DNA of 64,000 nucleotides from Cocos nucifera (Eukaryota; Streptophyta; Magnoliopsida; Arecales; Arecaceae), in NCBI GenBank assembly GCA_006176705.1, contig QRFJ01000484.1:310001-374000 (forward strand), written 5' to 3'. Made by a program: the position numbers and the translations under genes. The notes under the pieces were generated by a model. That model was not told the origin of the DNA, did not search any database, and saw only the letters and a list, made by a program, of their open reading frames with translations. Of the stretch, positions 33,873 through 48,000 are shown piece by piece. Each line of letters starts with the position of its first letter. Positions within the stretch are counted from its first letter, which is position 1.

Positions 33873-34710
33873 GAAAGCTACCACAGCACCTTGGAAATCT
33901 CAAGATAACATCAAATCAAAACTATCAAGGTACTCCAAACCAACCTAAAAACCTAAGAAGAAATCTTTCTACTATAAATATGGCAAACCCCGACATTTTT
34001 GCCCAGGCTACAAGATAGACAACATCCCCTTAGGCAAACTAGACCATTTGAACTCAAAAATCCTCCTTTTGAATTCTAGTGACTCAGAGTTTGAAACCCC
34101 AACAGCCTTAGAAGGAGAGATCTAGGTAATAAATAGAAAATAAGATCTACTCCTAAACTTCATCAAAGAAATTGATAGCCGTAAACTCCTAACCTTTGTT
34201 GATGTTTTATCTTAGTCACAAACCTAAGAATGGGACATAACCCTGGTAGTAGATGACCTCAGGATAGAAACTACCTACCTTGGTGTAGGCTCAAACTGCA
34301 TTCAAAAGGGCCTGATACCCACAAAATCCTTAGAAAAAAATAAAGAAAACCTGACCACTGCTTGTAATGACAATGTTTTCATACCCGACAAAATCTTAAA
34401 CCAATTAGTCACCTTAGGAACACCTTTCTTCATTAATGAAGTTAGGTTTCTAAAGCTATTCTTCCAATTCATCAATCCACCTTTCTACAAAATAATCTAA
34501 CCCTTCAAAGACAGTTCTATAAAACAACAACTACAAGCAATAGAAGTAAAGAACAAAATTCAAACAAATACCAGTGTCTTAGAATATTGTAAAAAAGAAA
34601 TACAATCTCTTTTAGATAGAAAGCTAATTAGACCTAGCAAACTCCCTTGGTCCAATACAGCCTTCTATGATAAGAAGAGAACCAAGATAAAAAGAAGTAT
34701 GTGAGTAATG
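33873..34710 (+). pseudogene. P-f CCHC, protease and RT start, decayed
   Basis: A knuckle at about 33960-34010 keeps its His but has lost cysteines to Tyr. The protease (34190-34500) lacks a clear active site. The RT begins at about 34540 with finger motifs and is cut at about 34705, where a new P leader starts. RT palm, RNase H and ORFs X and Y are missing. Confidence 0.6.
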
Positions 34711-35633
34711 GTAGAATCTAGATTAGTCTCTAAACAATTTACTTTATACTTAGTTTTGAACCAGTTCGTGCATTCTGAATCTTTGAGTCTCTGAACAGTC
34801 TACATTATGCTTAGTTTTGAACTAGTTCATGCATTGTAATCTTTGAGTAGTCTACTTTATGCTTAGTTTTAAACCAATTCATGCATTCTGAGTCTTTGAG
34901 TTAAGTGCTAAGTAACTCCAAGAAAGGAGAAACCTTTTTCTAGATGAGATTTTAGCCGAGTATTAAGTAACTCCAAGAAAGGAGAAATCTATCCCTAGAG
35001 GCTTACATTTTAGGCCAAGAGAGCCGCTTGTAGGGAAGGGTAGTTAGTCATATTTGGGATCAGAAAACTCTTTTTAGTGGCATTGGATGTTACTAGTAGT
35101 ATAACACTTTTCTAGAGTTACTCATATTTGAGATAAGAAACTCTTTTTAGTGGCATTGGACGTTGCTAGTGGCATAGCACTTTTCTAGTGGCACTTAGAT
35201 TCAGGATTTGAGGGACTAGTTTTTAATTAAGTATTAGTAGCACTTAGGATCAGGATTTGAGGGACTAGTTTACAATTAAGTGTGAGTTTACACTTTTTAC
35301 TAACAATCAGAATTAGGATTTGAGGGACTAGTTTTCAATTAAGTATGAAATTTTTATTCTGAAACTCTTCTTCTTCCTCCAACTCAGACTTCTATTACTA
35401 GCTTCCAATTAGGCATGAGTTTTCTATCTAGAAACTCTTCATCCTTCTCCAAGTCAGATTTCTATAATTAGGTTTCAATTAGGTATAAGTTTTCTATCCA
35501 GAAACTCTTCTTCTTCCTCTTTCTAAGGTGAAGGGATAAGTAATAGCAAGATCCTATATGACCCAACTAAAGTAGGGATAAGTATTGGCATAAATAAAAT
35601 CCTGTACTATCCAACTAGATAAGTAGAAATCCT
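34711..35633 (+). other. P-g leader with repeats
   Basis: Non-coding. It has three versions of a TTTATGCTTAGTTTTGAACCA unit (34740-34890), a doubled AACTCCAAGAAAGGAGAAA element (34914-34987), doubled GTGGCATTGGA elements (35089, 35150), and about 70-100 base repeats at 35190-35540 (GGGACTAGTTTTCAATTAAG). It aligns with 27774-28585 and 54600-54711. Confidence 0.55.
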
Positions 35634-37502
35634 ATGGCTCTTTCTAATATGGGAAATATGAGTAGTTACAACCCTTCAAACATGGAAACCCTAGAAGAGG
35701 ATTCATATCTTTATGATCCTTCAAATATGGATCTCTATGATCCTTCAAACATAGAAGAAACCCCGGATCTTTATGATCCTTCAAACATGAAAGTTCTAGA
35801 AGAAATTTCATATGATCCTTCAAACATGGAAGTTTTAGAAGAAATTTCATATGATCCTTCAAGTATGGAAATTCAAGAAGAAATTCCATATGATCCTCCA
35901 AACATAGAGACCTTAAGAAAGACCTCAATTCTCAAAAAACTCTAAAAAATTCCAATTTTCAATGTTTCCTCAAAAGCTACCATCCAAAATCCATCTTTCA
36001 AACCAAAAACTTGTAACCCAAACAATTATAAAATAATAACCAATATAGACATCAAACATAACCAATCAGAAAAACTAGAAATAGAAATCAAAAGAATAGC
36101 TCACGACATAGACAATCCTCTACGTCCTGAGATTGAAATACCTGAATTTCAAATAGACAAAGAATAATTAAGAGGAGACTTTAATGGAGAATAAAATGCC
36201 AAGAAAAGACAATAGTTCTTCAAAACTCATGATAGAGAAAAATAAAGTTTTATTAGGAAAATTTGGTATAAACAAATGACTTTCGAAGGAAGAAATATTC
36301 CTTTCTTTGAATGGTACGATAACCATTATGCCAAAATCCTTGATCACCTAGCACCTAACCATCAAATAGAGGCACTCAAGAGAATATCAAAAACTTGAAA
36401 AATACCTTTCAAAACAAAAGTAGAGTTTACTCTACCAAAGAAATCTGATCAAAATCCTTATGAACAAGTCAAGAGTTCCAGCCAAATGTCCCAAGCCTTT
36501 GACCTAGAACTCCATAAACAAGTCAAGGGTTCTAGTCAAGTGTCCCAAGCCTCTGGATCCAGTTTAAACCTAGAACAAGACTCAAAACCTGATCCAGACT
36601 ACCTATTTTCAAACCTTAAATTTAACTTAGATCAAAATCCTCAAATAAAAAAGAAGTACAAGAATCTTCAGAAAAAGCCGCAATCAAAATAAATAAAACC
36701 AATCCAAGATAGGAAGTCTTTCTCAGACTCCCTCGGCCCAATAAATCAAAATAAAAACTACTTTGAGGTTATTACCACCACACCAGGAGGTAGTATCTCA
36801 ATCAAAATCAACAAACTTAAAATTAAAAACTCTACTACTACAGTCAGAAAATCTGTTGAGACAAACCTAATAGAGATAAACTCAATAGAGGTAAACTTAG
36901 AGTATGCAATTTTCAAAATGACCCATTCCAAATGGATTGAGCCTCCCAACCTAAGCCTAATTAATTTTCAAATAAACCTTGAAACTAAAATCTCTAAGGA
37001 AGAAACTGAAGAAACTCAAATTTCTTTATCATCCATAAAACACCAAACCTTCGATCAAAGGCCTGCAATATAACAAAACAATTTAACAAGCCAAGACCTT
37101 AAGACTATGGATGACCAATTTACAAAAATGGAACAAAAGGCTATAGACAGGTTAGGAGTTAAAATCTCTGGTACCGCACAAATGCTCAAAGCCTATGAAA
37201 TCCAAGATCGCCTAGGAGAAATCAATAAAAAACTTCAATTAATCCATTTTGTTCTAGATACACCTAAAACCTCAGAAAGAAAAAGATCAACAGCTATCCT
37301 AGACCAGATGAGTGATTGCCCCAATGAGTCCAGTTACTCAGAACAAACAGAGGAATTCGATTCACAAATGGAGGAATCCAATCCAAGTAGCCCAATACCA
37401 AGTATTGACCCAGAAGATTTAAAACAAAACCTTCAAATCAACAAGATCAGAGAATGGACCAGAAATATCGACATCTATGATCCCAATCCTCAAAGACCTT
37501 AT
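35634..37502 (+). pseudogene. P-g repeat ORF and gag N-terminal region
   Basis: A 103-codon frame (35634-35942) contains seven YDPSNM-type repeats; the clearest DNA unit is 39 bases. It is followed by a frame-broken LRGDF..FF..W block (36170-36320), a charged region (36486-36689) and a coiled-coil part (37107-37502) with an LGEINKKLQLI-like stretch. The frame is open into the copia C insertion and continues at 48100. The repeats are low complexity and acidic. Function is unknown. Confidence 0.55.
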
Positions 37503-40500
37503 TGTTAGAAAATATATCCTAAAGCCAATCATCTAAATAGTAGATGATTGGAATTAGTATATGAATTATCTAATAATAATAGTAATTTGGCTATTTTATC
37601 ATAAAAGTTCTATCTTCCTTAAATGAACTCCTAAATTATGATGAAATCCTTAGAACCATAATCAATCAATAAAGAAAAATTTATTGCATGGTCTTAAATC
37701 ATTCATGATCAAATGATAAATTATTAACAAGGATGATAACTTATCGAGTGTAGATCACTGTATACCATATGCATTGATTATCCTCATAATCAAGTGGTAT
37801 GGAGATACTGGTATGGCATCCAGATGAGATATAGAAGTATATCTGCACTGAATGTGACTAATATAGCACTGTACTATCAAGAATAGCTAGCTAAGGTCAA
37901 TGGATATAAGTATCCCTCTGACCTGAGATCGCCACGGTGACTTACGAGTAACTCATTGTACTTTGGTACTGGACTGCCTGTATTTCTAATATAGATGATG
38001 AAAGAGTTTTAGGTACAGTCAAGTACTTATAGAGTCGGTGTATGAGTCAAAATGGGATTGACCACTCTTAATTAATTTCAGGAAGAGAATGTCTTGCTAT
38101 GTTTTAATTTAGCAAAACCTAGGCCCAGGTAATCCTCGTGAGGTGTCATGGAATTTGCAAAATTTTGAGATACAATTGAGATGACTTGTATGAGTATTTG
38201 ACAGCATACTCGAAGTTGTCTTGAGCATTATTGGTCATAGGGATGAATTATATGGTAACCATGGGTTAGGGTTCTAAGAACATTATTTTGCATACATTCG
38301 ATCTATTCGGACGTCGGAAACTATTGCTAGATGGTAACTTCGATTGGTATAGAAATTAGTTCTTATACTACTAGTTTAGGTTCGAACCTATGGGGTCACA
38401 CATATTAGAGCATGTAACCTGATTGGATGGTTAATCGATGATTGAGAATCATTCTAAGGTCAATCCATCAATACGATTGGTGTTTGATCTAATGCAAGTA
38501 TTCCAGGAGAATCAATTAGCAATTAGATTACTAATTGGCTCAATTTGATTGAGCAATCAAGCTAAGATTAAGTCTAATTAAATTAAATTTAATTAAAATT
38601 AGTTTTAACTTAATTAGATTAAGTCTAGTTGATTTATTGGATAAGCCAATTGCAAGAAAAAATAATTCCTTGTTTGATTAGGACTTGGGTGCACCTAATT
38701 GACTTAGGATTTAAATCAGATTTAAATCTTGATTTAATCTAATTTAATTAGGCTCCTAGTTGGACTAGTATTATCCTTAATTAAATTATATTTAATCTAA
38801 TTTAAATAGAATTTAAATTTGGTTTAAACCTATTTTGACCTAGTCAAATAAGAGGAGCCCTAGTTGGATTGGGACTCTCTTTCTTTCTCTTGCGCCTATT
38901 AAAGCCCATGCCAAATATTTAATTCTAGATTTTTTTAAGTATTTCCATACCTAAGAAGGCCTTCCATGCCCATATATCAGATTATTTGGGAGTTTGTTTT
39001 GACTTCGTCAAAACAAGAAAGAGTTGGGATTTCTTTCCTTCTTGCAAGAGTCCCCTTTTGACCAAACTTCTTTCTCCCTTGTGCGCCACCTCTACCCACA
39101 CCCTCCTTTTGATTTCCACCCTTTCTCTCTTTCTTTTGGGCATTTGTTTTCTATTTCACACACCAAAAATCAAGGGAGGGGCATCCAAGAGTTGGACGCC
39201 CCATAGAAGTCCTCTTTTGACTAGGTTTTAATCTAGTCTTGCAATAAAAGGTGGACGCCTCTTATGAGATAGTTTTAGGACATAAAAAATCTTAAAAAAA
39301 TTATAAAAAATTAGAGGAGAAGGCATTAAAAATTTATGGTGCCAAGATTCTTAGAGAAGAACCCTCAATTAAGACATCAAAGATTGATGTCTTAAAGAGA
39401 CAAGTTAAGAGAAGATTGTCTTCTCTTATATTTTTCTTTTATATTTCTCTCTTCCTATTTTATTTATGATTTTTATATGATAAAAATCTAAGAGAGAGAG
39501 AGAGAGGAAGGTCTTGAGGAAAGATGGTGCCATGATTCTTAGAGAAAAGGTCTTCATCTGGACATCAATCGTTGATATCATGAAGGCACAAAGGTAAGAG
39601 AAGATTATCTTCTCTTTGTTTTCTTTTGAGTATCTTCTTCTTCATTATTTTATATGATTTTTATATGATAAAGATCTAAGAGAGAGAGAGGAAGAGGGCA
39701 TGGAATCTATGCTCCAAGGTGTTGGGGCATGGTGATCTTTTTTGGATATGATCTGATGTCTTGATGCGAGAAGAAGAGAAGAAGGTCTTCTCTTAGGGTT
39801 TCCTTGAGAACCCTTCTTCTCAATTTTATTTATGAAATTTTTATAAGAGAAATATAAGGATGTGATATCTAAAAATTAGAAAAAAAATTTAGAGGAGAAG
39901 GTCTCCCCTGAATCTAGCATAATAGATGTTTTCAGGATTTCAACCGTTGACGTCCTGAAGGAGAAGATTTATCTTCTCCTAGGGTTTATTCCATATGTCT
40001 TTTTATTTCTATTTTATGGAAGATCCAAGAGTTGGATTTCTTTCTCATTCCTCCTCATGTTCTTTATCTCTTGAATTATCCAAGAGATCCGAAGAATATG
40101 TATTTGATTAACTATTAGGAGGGATCCGTGAGAAGCTAGCACTTTGAGTGAATCTTCGTTCGACGAACCTCCGATCTGTGTTGCAAGTTCGTATGTATCA
40201 CCTATAGAGGTCAGACGTATGTGCAGCTCCAATGACAATAATGGATTCAACAATGGAGTTATCGATCCATACAAAGGTAAGAGATCTAATATTTTGGTGA
40301 CCTAGATGCGATCTAGGATTAGATCTAGAATTATTCTAGATCTAGGTATTGATATGATCAATATCACTTATGATTAATTTAATTTTAAATTTATATTTGC
40401 ATCATAACATGTTAGAGATCCTTGATGTAGGATTTTGTAATTTGATTACATGTATGTTGTAGATTAAATAGTTTAATCTATGTCTTTCACTGCTCTGTAT

Positions 40501-40550
40501 TTCGAAAAAGTTTTGAAATCTATGCATGAAATCATGTATGTTTCCTATCA
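37503..40550 (+). repeat. Copia C 5' LTR
   Basis: 3048 bases, TGTTAGAAAA..CTATCA. Its last 1.2 kb holds four diverged tandem units (about 39330-40010), each with an AAGAGAAGAT-type hairpin, between GA-rich runs. No open gene is seen. Confidence 0.88.
39330..40010 (+). repeat. Four hairpin-bearing repeat units in the copia C LTR
   Basis: Units start at about 39330, 39510, 39690 and 39890. Unit 1 has two perfect 10-base stems: 39371-39380 with 39384-39393, and 39406-39415 with 39419-39428. The others have the same stems with compensating or partial changes. The 3' LTR has the matching set at about 46850-47540. Confidence 0.6.
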
Positions 40551-40551
40551 G

Positions 40552-40563
40552 TGGTATCAAAGC
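40552..40563 (+). other. Copia C primer binding site
   Basis: TGGTATCAAAGC starts two bases after the LTR. It differs by one base from the usual initiator-Met site. Confidence 0.8.
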
Positions 40564-42830
40564 ATCTAGGTTCTATTATAACATATTTATGTATGCTTTA
40601 AGTAAATCTAAAAATTAAAGTTAATTAAAGATCACACATATTGCCATAAGGTTGTTCTGTTGTAAGGTTAACCCCTTACAATAAAAAGATTGTCTTAGTA
40701 TGTGCTGATCTAAATTAAAATCATGAATTATTTAGATAAGATCTAAAAAAAATTATGATTTAATTTTTTGATTTAAATTTGATATTTATTAGATATTAGA
40801 TCTATTTTAGATTATTTAGATTAGATCTAAATAATATCAGGATTACACATATTGTCATAAGGTTATCCTGCTGTAAGGTTTACCTCTTACAGTGGAAAGG
40901 TTGTTATAGTATATGCTGATCTGAGAAACTTAAATCATAAATATATTAGATGAGATCTAAATTAATTTATAATTTATTTTTAAATTTTAAATTTAATTTT
41001 AAATGGTTTATGATCTAATCCACATGATGTGTTTTATGTTTAGATCTAATCCTCTTATTGTATATGTTGATATGTAATTTTTGTTTTGAATCTAGAATGT
41101 ATATGTATAACATATTTATTTTATAGAAATTAAATTATGAACTTATTTTCTATAAAATTCTAGATTTGAAATCTTAGGACATGATCTAAACAATGAAACA
41201 AATCAGATCTAAAACTATATATTGAATATGATTCAATACAATTTAAAAATATTTTAAATAATAAAATTAGAAACTAGTTCTAAGATTCCATAAATCTAAA
41301 CCCATAAGACTTGAACTTAATTAAGAATTAAGTGATTGTTTAGGATCTAGGTTTGTGATTTGAAGATCCTAAGATAATTTCATAATAATGGGTTAAAGGG
41401 AAATGTGTTAGCTTTGTTTAGATCTTTAATTGGGTTAGACCTAGGGTTAGATTAAATATGAACATAGTTAAGAAATTGATCAAACCTAATTAATAGTTAA
41501 TTAGGATTAGATCATTTCTATAGATGACTTCAATAGTTGTAGTTGATCAAAGTCCATACATCTAACAAATGGATGCTGATCGTGGCTCAATGGTCGTGCC
41601 CGAGTCTTTAGGCGGACCAAATCAAAACTGACAAACCAATTGGTGTCTAAGGTAAGTCTGGCATCCCAAATCAGTGGTTTTTAATTGGCAGCCTACTTAC
41701 CTGATCATTTCTGATGGTATCTAAGGCAAGCCTTTGCAGACCCTTCCATCGATCTCATTTATCTGGCCAATGTGGTTAATCAAGTTTTTGATTAGGTTGC
41801 TCATTGATTCGTGCTAACCCATGTCACATAAAAAATCAGTGAGATTAATTCTATTCAGTGAGACTGATTCAGGTGCCCATGGACCATAATTGATCCTAGT
41901 CCTCATTAATGACTTATGAAATTAGTAGGAGGACTTGACTTGATGAAGTCAGTGGGAGCAAATTGGTCCATATCCTTTCTATCCCTAAATCACTAATAAT
42001 TTAAATCATCTAAAATTATTAGATCTTTAAAATGACAAAGTTATGGGGATAACAGAGTCATAGTCTCCCATTAAGATGTTTGATAATGGATCCATTAACT
42101 CAATAATTATTGGGGGCCCAAAGGCCTGGTGCTTGTTGATTAATGGAATTATCATCCATCATATGATGACTTGGATGTATCTCTCTAATGGTGGTTGGGT
42201 TGGCCAACCAAAGTTGAGCCTGATCATTCATTGGTTGGATGCGCTAAGTATGGTCATGTTAATGGTTGGACCTAACTAGATCCTTTTTTGAAAAGGCCAA
42301 AACTAACTGATCAGGGCCTGAGGAAAAATTAAAATTATTAGAAATTATTTAGAAAAATAATTGGTTATGAACCTACCCTTAGATGTACATGGGTGGGCTA
42401 ACTAAAGTTGGACTTGTGTGCAGTCTATGTAGATTCTAGTACCTACTAAAAAATTAAAGTAATTCCTCGAATTTGAGGTAGAGGCTACCAGTTTGAATAA
42501 AATAGTGGAAGAATCTTTAGACTAAAGTCCAAGTCTTTAGGCTTAAAATGATTCATATATAATAGGTCATTGTTCTCTATTAAGGTTAAATCCCAATTGC
42601 TCTTATCACTGTTAGACAGTGAAGACTTATGGATCCAACTTTGATAATCAGTATCGAAAGTTGAATATTGGTTCAACAGATGAATGGATTCGTATTGGGG
42701 CTTGAGCCCAGTCAAAATAATTAGTCCAAGGTTAACCCAAATCAGGCATAGTGCTTCTAACATCAGAAACAGGGTCATAGGAAGAAGATTTATCTTGCTT
42801 CCTTTGACCACAATAGGTTGAATAAGAGAA
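40564..42830 (+). other. Copia C leader, no gag recognised
   Basis: Non-coding as far as I can see. Two copies of a 211-base unit begin near 40640 and 40850, each holding the TGTAAGGTTTACC..TTAC module also present in the P leader. The stretch 41640-41890 resembles the copia A leader at 10665-10920. Gag should lie around 41900-42800, but I could not identify it. Confidence 0.55.
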
Positions 42831-45020
42831 AGGAGCAAAAGTTGCTCATTAAATATGTTATATGGTAACACCTTAAAACTTCTCTGTATGTAATTCTACT
42901 ACCTAGGTATTAGATACCAGTGGTCTTATACAATTCATTGCAAGGACTTAAGGTAAGTGGAATGTACACACTTTAGTTAGATTATGTCATGGATGTCTAT
43001 GTTTAGCATTACAAGCTTAGTCATATTGACAAGAACAGGATAAACGGATTATCTTGAGAGAAAAACCTCGATATCAATGATTGTGAATCATTGATAGCCT
43101 GTAAATCTTGTCTTCTTGAGAAGATGACAAAGTCATCTTTTACTGAAAAAGGTGAAGGAGCCGATAAAGTTCTAAGTCTCATACATAGTGATGTATGTGG
43201 ACTTATGAACTTAAGTGCCAAAAGAAGATACTAATATTTCATTATAGACGACCAATCTGGGCATGGGTGCATCTGGCCTGAATTATTTGAAATGTTCAAA
43301 CAATTCAATAATGAAATAGAAAAACAAACTAAAAAAGTATTAGAACTTTTCAATCGGATTGAAGAGGCGAATATTTATTCAGTGAGTTTTTAACATATCT
43401 AGGAGAGAATTAGATTCTCTCTTAGTGGATTTCTTTTTAGAACATAGTGTATCTAAAAGAAGAAATTAAATTTTATTAGACATGGTTCAATCCACAATAG
43501 GGTATACTTGTCTGCCTGTTGCAGGGTTATGCACTTGTGACTATTTTTTTACTCTAAAAATTTATATCGAGTTAATCTATTGCATTGACTCCATATGGAA
43601 AATGATTGGGCATAGACCTAGACTCTCTCACTTTTGGGTTTGGAGTTGATCAGCCTATGTCGTATATTTGCACATAGATAAACTTGGATCTTGATCCAAT
43701 AAGTGTTTAAGGGTTATTAGTTTTGCTATGCTAAAGAACATAAGATGTTCATCAGTAGTAGGGCATTCCTTTTGAAAAGAAGTTCCTTATAGAAGAAAAT
43801 GATGCCCATCAAGTTGAACTTGTAAAAGTTTGATTGGTAGAAAAGAACCGACATTATCTGATAAACCTATAGAATCAGATTTGATCAGATCAAATTCAGA
43901 GCCCATTAAAGTATCACTTTTAAGGAGATCTGGTAGAATACCGCATTAGCTGGATAGATACTTCAGTGTCTAGGTCCGGGATGGCGATCATGTTGAGCTC
44001 GATGAGAACAACAAGAATCCGATCACCTATAAAGATACAGTGTAGTGGCCTAATTCTGAGAAATGGCTTGGAGCCATATGATCCAAATTGAAGTCTATGA
44101 AAATTAATAGTGTATGGATACTAGTTGATCACCTGAAGGGATAAAATTCATTGGATGTGAATGAATTTAAAATAGGATCAGAGTAGCACAGATGGGAAAG
44201 TAAGGACCTATAAAGTCCGTTTGAGTATCATCTCAGAGTTCGAACATATGTTCTGAACGTATATCTTAGTTATGAACAAAGACAAACCCTGCACTTATTA
44301 TTGGGCAAAATGTTTTATAGTGTTATTACTTATGATGTTTGAGGATGAAATTCTCTTAATCCAGAATAGCATTCCAACATTGCAAGGAATAAAGATTTAG
44401 TTATCATCTTATTTATCCATGTATGAGATTAGACATGATATACTCACTTGAGATAGTGAGCAGATACCAATTTGATCCAAGTAAGAGTCACTGGAGGATT
44501 GTATAGACAATCCTTAAGTATTTGAGAAATACTAAGGTCCAGTGACTCAAATATGAAAGTACTGACTTAAAATATATGGATGTTTTGATTTCAGTCAGAA
44601 CAAGATGACAACAAGAGAATGTCGACTCATATCCTAATTATAGGAGCAATATGCTGGAAAGATTTCAAGCAGGATACTTTAGCCTATTCAGTTAGTAATG
44701 TAGAGTACATCGTGGCATAAGATGCTGCCATATAAGCTATGTAGTTACTGAGGTTCATTAGCAGGTTGGGAGTGGCACCCTCCACCCATGGTCCAATCCT
44801 ATCATAGCATTGGAGCCATAGCTTAGGCTAAAGAACCGAATGACCAACATATTCTGCATCAATTTCATCTTAGATATTTGATCTGGGTGATGTTGATCTT
44901 TAGAAGATCGATGTAAAAGGAGAACTTGACCGACTCATTTGCTAAGACCTCAGAACTAAGGTGTTCTACGAACTTAAATGGAAGATAGGATATTTGATAT
45001 CGTTATGATTGGCTTTAATC
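42831..45020 (+). pseudogene. pol: Copia C pol relic
   Basis: The order is copia-like: a protease scrap near 42900 (LDTSGLIQFI-like), a pre-integrase zinc region and integrase with ACKSCLLEKMTKS and LIHSDVCG (about 43080-43210), an integrase C-terminal part (43550-43830), an RT N-terminal scrap near 44060, and RNase H with WKDFKQ- and EYIVA-like stretches (44590-44760). Frames break every few tens of codons, and I found no YVDD box. The RT palm appears largely lost. Confidence 0.65.
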
Positions 45021-45031
45021 CAAGTGAGAGT

Positions 45032-48000
45032 TATTGGAAAATATGTCCTAAAGCCAATCATCTAAGTAGTAGATGATTAGAATTAGTATATGAATTATCT
45101 AATAATAATAGTAATTTGGCTGTTTCATCATAAAAGTTCTATCTTTCTTAAATAAACTCCTCAATTATGATGAAGTTCTTAGAATCACAATCAATCGATA
45201 AAGGAGGATTTATCGGATGGTTCTTAAATTATTCATGATCAAATGATAAGTTATTAATAAGGATGATAACTTATCAAGTGTAGGTCGTTGTATGCCATAT
45301 GCGTTAGTTGTCCTCGTAACCAAGTCGTATGGAGATACTGGTATTGCATCCAGATGAGATGTAGGAGTACATCTATACTGAACGTGACTAATGTAGCACT
45401 CTATTGTCAAGAATAGCTAGCTAAGACCAATGGGTATAAGTGACCCTCCAACCTGAGATCGCCATGGTGACTTATGAGCAACTCATTATACTTTGGTGTT
45501 GGACTGTCTGTATTTCTAATATAGGTGATAGAAGGTTTTTGGGTATAGTCAAGTACTTGTAGAGTTGGTGTGTGTGTCAAGATGGGATTGATCACTCCTG
45601 ATTAACTTCAGAAAGAGAATGTCTTGCTGTGTTTTAATTTAGCAAAATCTAGGCCTGGATAATCCTCGTGAGGTGTCACGGGATTTGCAAAATTTTGAGA
45701 TACAATAGAGATAACTTGTATGAGTGTTTAATAGCATACTCGAAGTTGTCTTAATCATTATTGGTCATAGGGATGAATTATACGATAACCATGGGCTAGG
45801 GTTCTAAGAATGTTGCTTTACATACATTCGACCTATCCGGACGTCGGAAACTATTGCTAAATGATAACTTCGATTGATACAAAAATTAGTTTCTATACTA
45901 CTGACTTAGGTTCGAACCTATGGGGTCACACACATTAGAGCTTGTAACCTGATTGGATGGTTAATCGATGATTGAGAATCGTTCTAAGGTCAATCCATCA
46001 ATATGCTTGGTGTTTGACCTAATGCAAATGTTGCAGGAAGATCGATTAGCAATTAGATTGCTAATTGACTCAATTTGATTGAAAAATTATATTGAGATCA
46101 AGTCTAATTAAATTTAATTAAATTAAAATTAGTTTGAACTTAATTAGATTAAGTTTAGTTGGTTTATTGGATAAGCCAATTGCAAGAAAGAATAATTTCT
46201 TGTTTGACTAGGACTTGGGTGCACCTAATTGACTTAGGATCTACATTAAATTTAAATCTTGATTTAATCAGATTTAATTAGACTTCTAGTTGGACTAGGA
46301 TCATCCTTAATTGAGTTATATTTAATCTAATTTAAATAGAATTTAAATTTGGTTTAAACCTATTTTGACCTAGTCAAATAAGAGGAGTCCCAATTAGACT
46401 GGGACTCTCTTTCTTTCTCTTACGCCTATTAAAGAACTGGGACTCTCTTTCTTTCTCTTGGGCCTATTAAAGCCCATGCCAAATATTTAATTCTAGATTT
46501 TTTTTATGTATTTTCATGCCTAAGAAGGCCTTTCACGCCCACATATCAGATTATTTGGGAGTTTGTTTTGACTTCGTCAAAACAAGAAAGAGTTGGAATT
46601 TCTTTCCTTCTTGCAAGAGTTCCCTTCTAACCAAACTCCTTTCTCCCTTATGCGCCACCTCTACCCACACCCTCCTTTTGATTTCCACCCTTTCTCCCTT
46701 TTTTTTGGATGTTGGTTTTCTATTTCACACACCAAAAATCAAGGGAGGGTTTTGACCTAGTCTTGCAATAAAAGGTAGATGCCTCTTATAAGATAGTTTT
46801 AGGACGTAAAAAATCCTATAAAAATTATAAAAAATTACAAGATGAGGAGAAGGCATGGAGAATTTGTGGTTCAAAGATTCTTGGAGAAGAGCCCTCAATT
46901 AAGACATCAAAGATTGATGTCTTAAAGAGACAAGGTAAGAGAAGATTATCTTCTCTTATATTTTTCTTTTATGTTTCTCTCTTCCTATTTTATTTGTTAT
47001 TTTTATATGATAATAATCTGAGAGAGAGAGAAAGAGAGAGAGAGAGAGGAAGGGCTTGAGGAAAGATGGTGCCAAGATCCTTAGAGAAAAGGTCTTCATC
47101 TGGACATCAATCATTGATGTCATGAAGGCACAAAGGTAAGAGAAGATTATCTTCTCTTTGTTTTCTTTTGAGTATCTTCTTCTTCATTATTTTATGTAAT
47201 TTTTATATGATAAAGATCTAAGAGAAAGAGAGGAAGAGGGTGTAGAATCTATGCTCCAAGGTGTTGGGGCATGGTGATCCTTTTTGGACATGATCTGATC
47301 ATGTCCTGATGTGAGAAGAAGAAGAGAAGAAGGTCTTCTTTTAGGGTTTCCTTGAGAGCCCTTCTTCTCAATTTTATTTAAGAGATTTTTATGAGAAAAA
47401 TTTGAGGGTGTGATATCTGAAAAATTAGAAAAAAAATTTAGAGGAGAAGGTCTCCTCTGAACCTAGCATAATAGATGTTTTCAAGACATCAACCATTGAC
47501 GTCTTGAAGGAGAAGATTTGTCTTCTCCTAGGGTTTATTCCATATATCTTTTTATTTCTGTTTTATGGAAGATCCAAGGATTGGATTCCTCTCTCATTCA
47601 TCCTCGTGTTCTTCATCTCTTGGATTGTCCAAGAGATCTGAAGAACATGTATTTAATTAACCATCAGAAGGGATCCGCGAGAAGCTAGCACTTTGAGTGG
47701 ATCTTCGTTCGACGAACCTCCGATCTGTGTTGTAGGTTTGTGTGGATCACCTATAGAGGCTGGATGCATGTGCAGCTCCAAAGGCAACAATGGATTCAAC
47801 CACAAAGTTTTTGACCTGCATAAAGGTAAGAGATCTAATCTTTTGGTGACCTAGATGTGATCTAGGGTTAGATCTAGAATTGTTCTAGATCTAGGTATTG
47901 ATATGATCAATACCACTTATGATTAATTTAATTTCAAATTTATATTTGCATCATAACATGTTATAGATCCTTGATGTAGGATTTTATAATTTGATTACAT

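Noticed and set aside
35644..35928. Minus-strand leucine-rich frame opposite the YDPSNM repeats
   Set aside because: It is the shadow of the plus-strand repeat frame, which has the leader and downstream gag context.
42485..42871. 128-codon minus-strand frame in copia C
   Set aside because: No recognisable motif; it lies across the decayed start of a plus-strand pol and is likely a chance frame.
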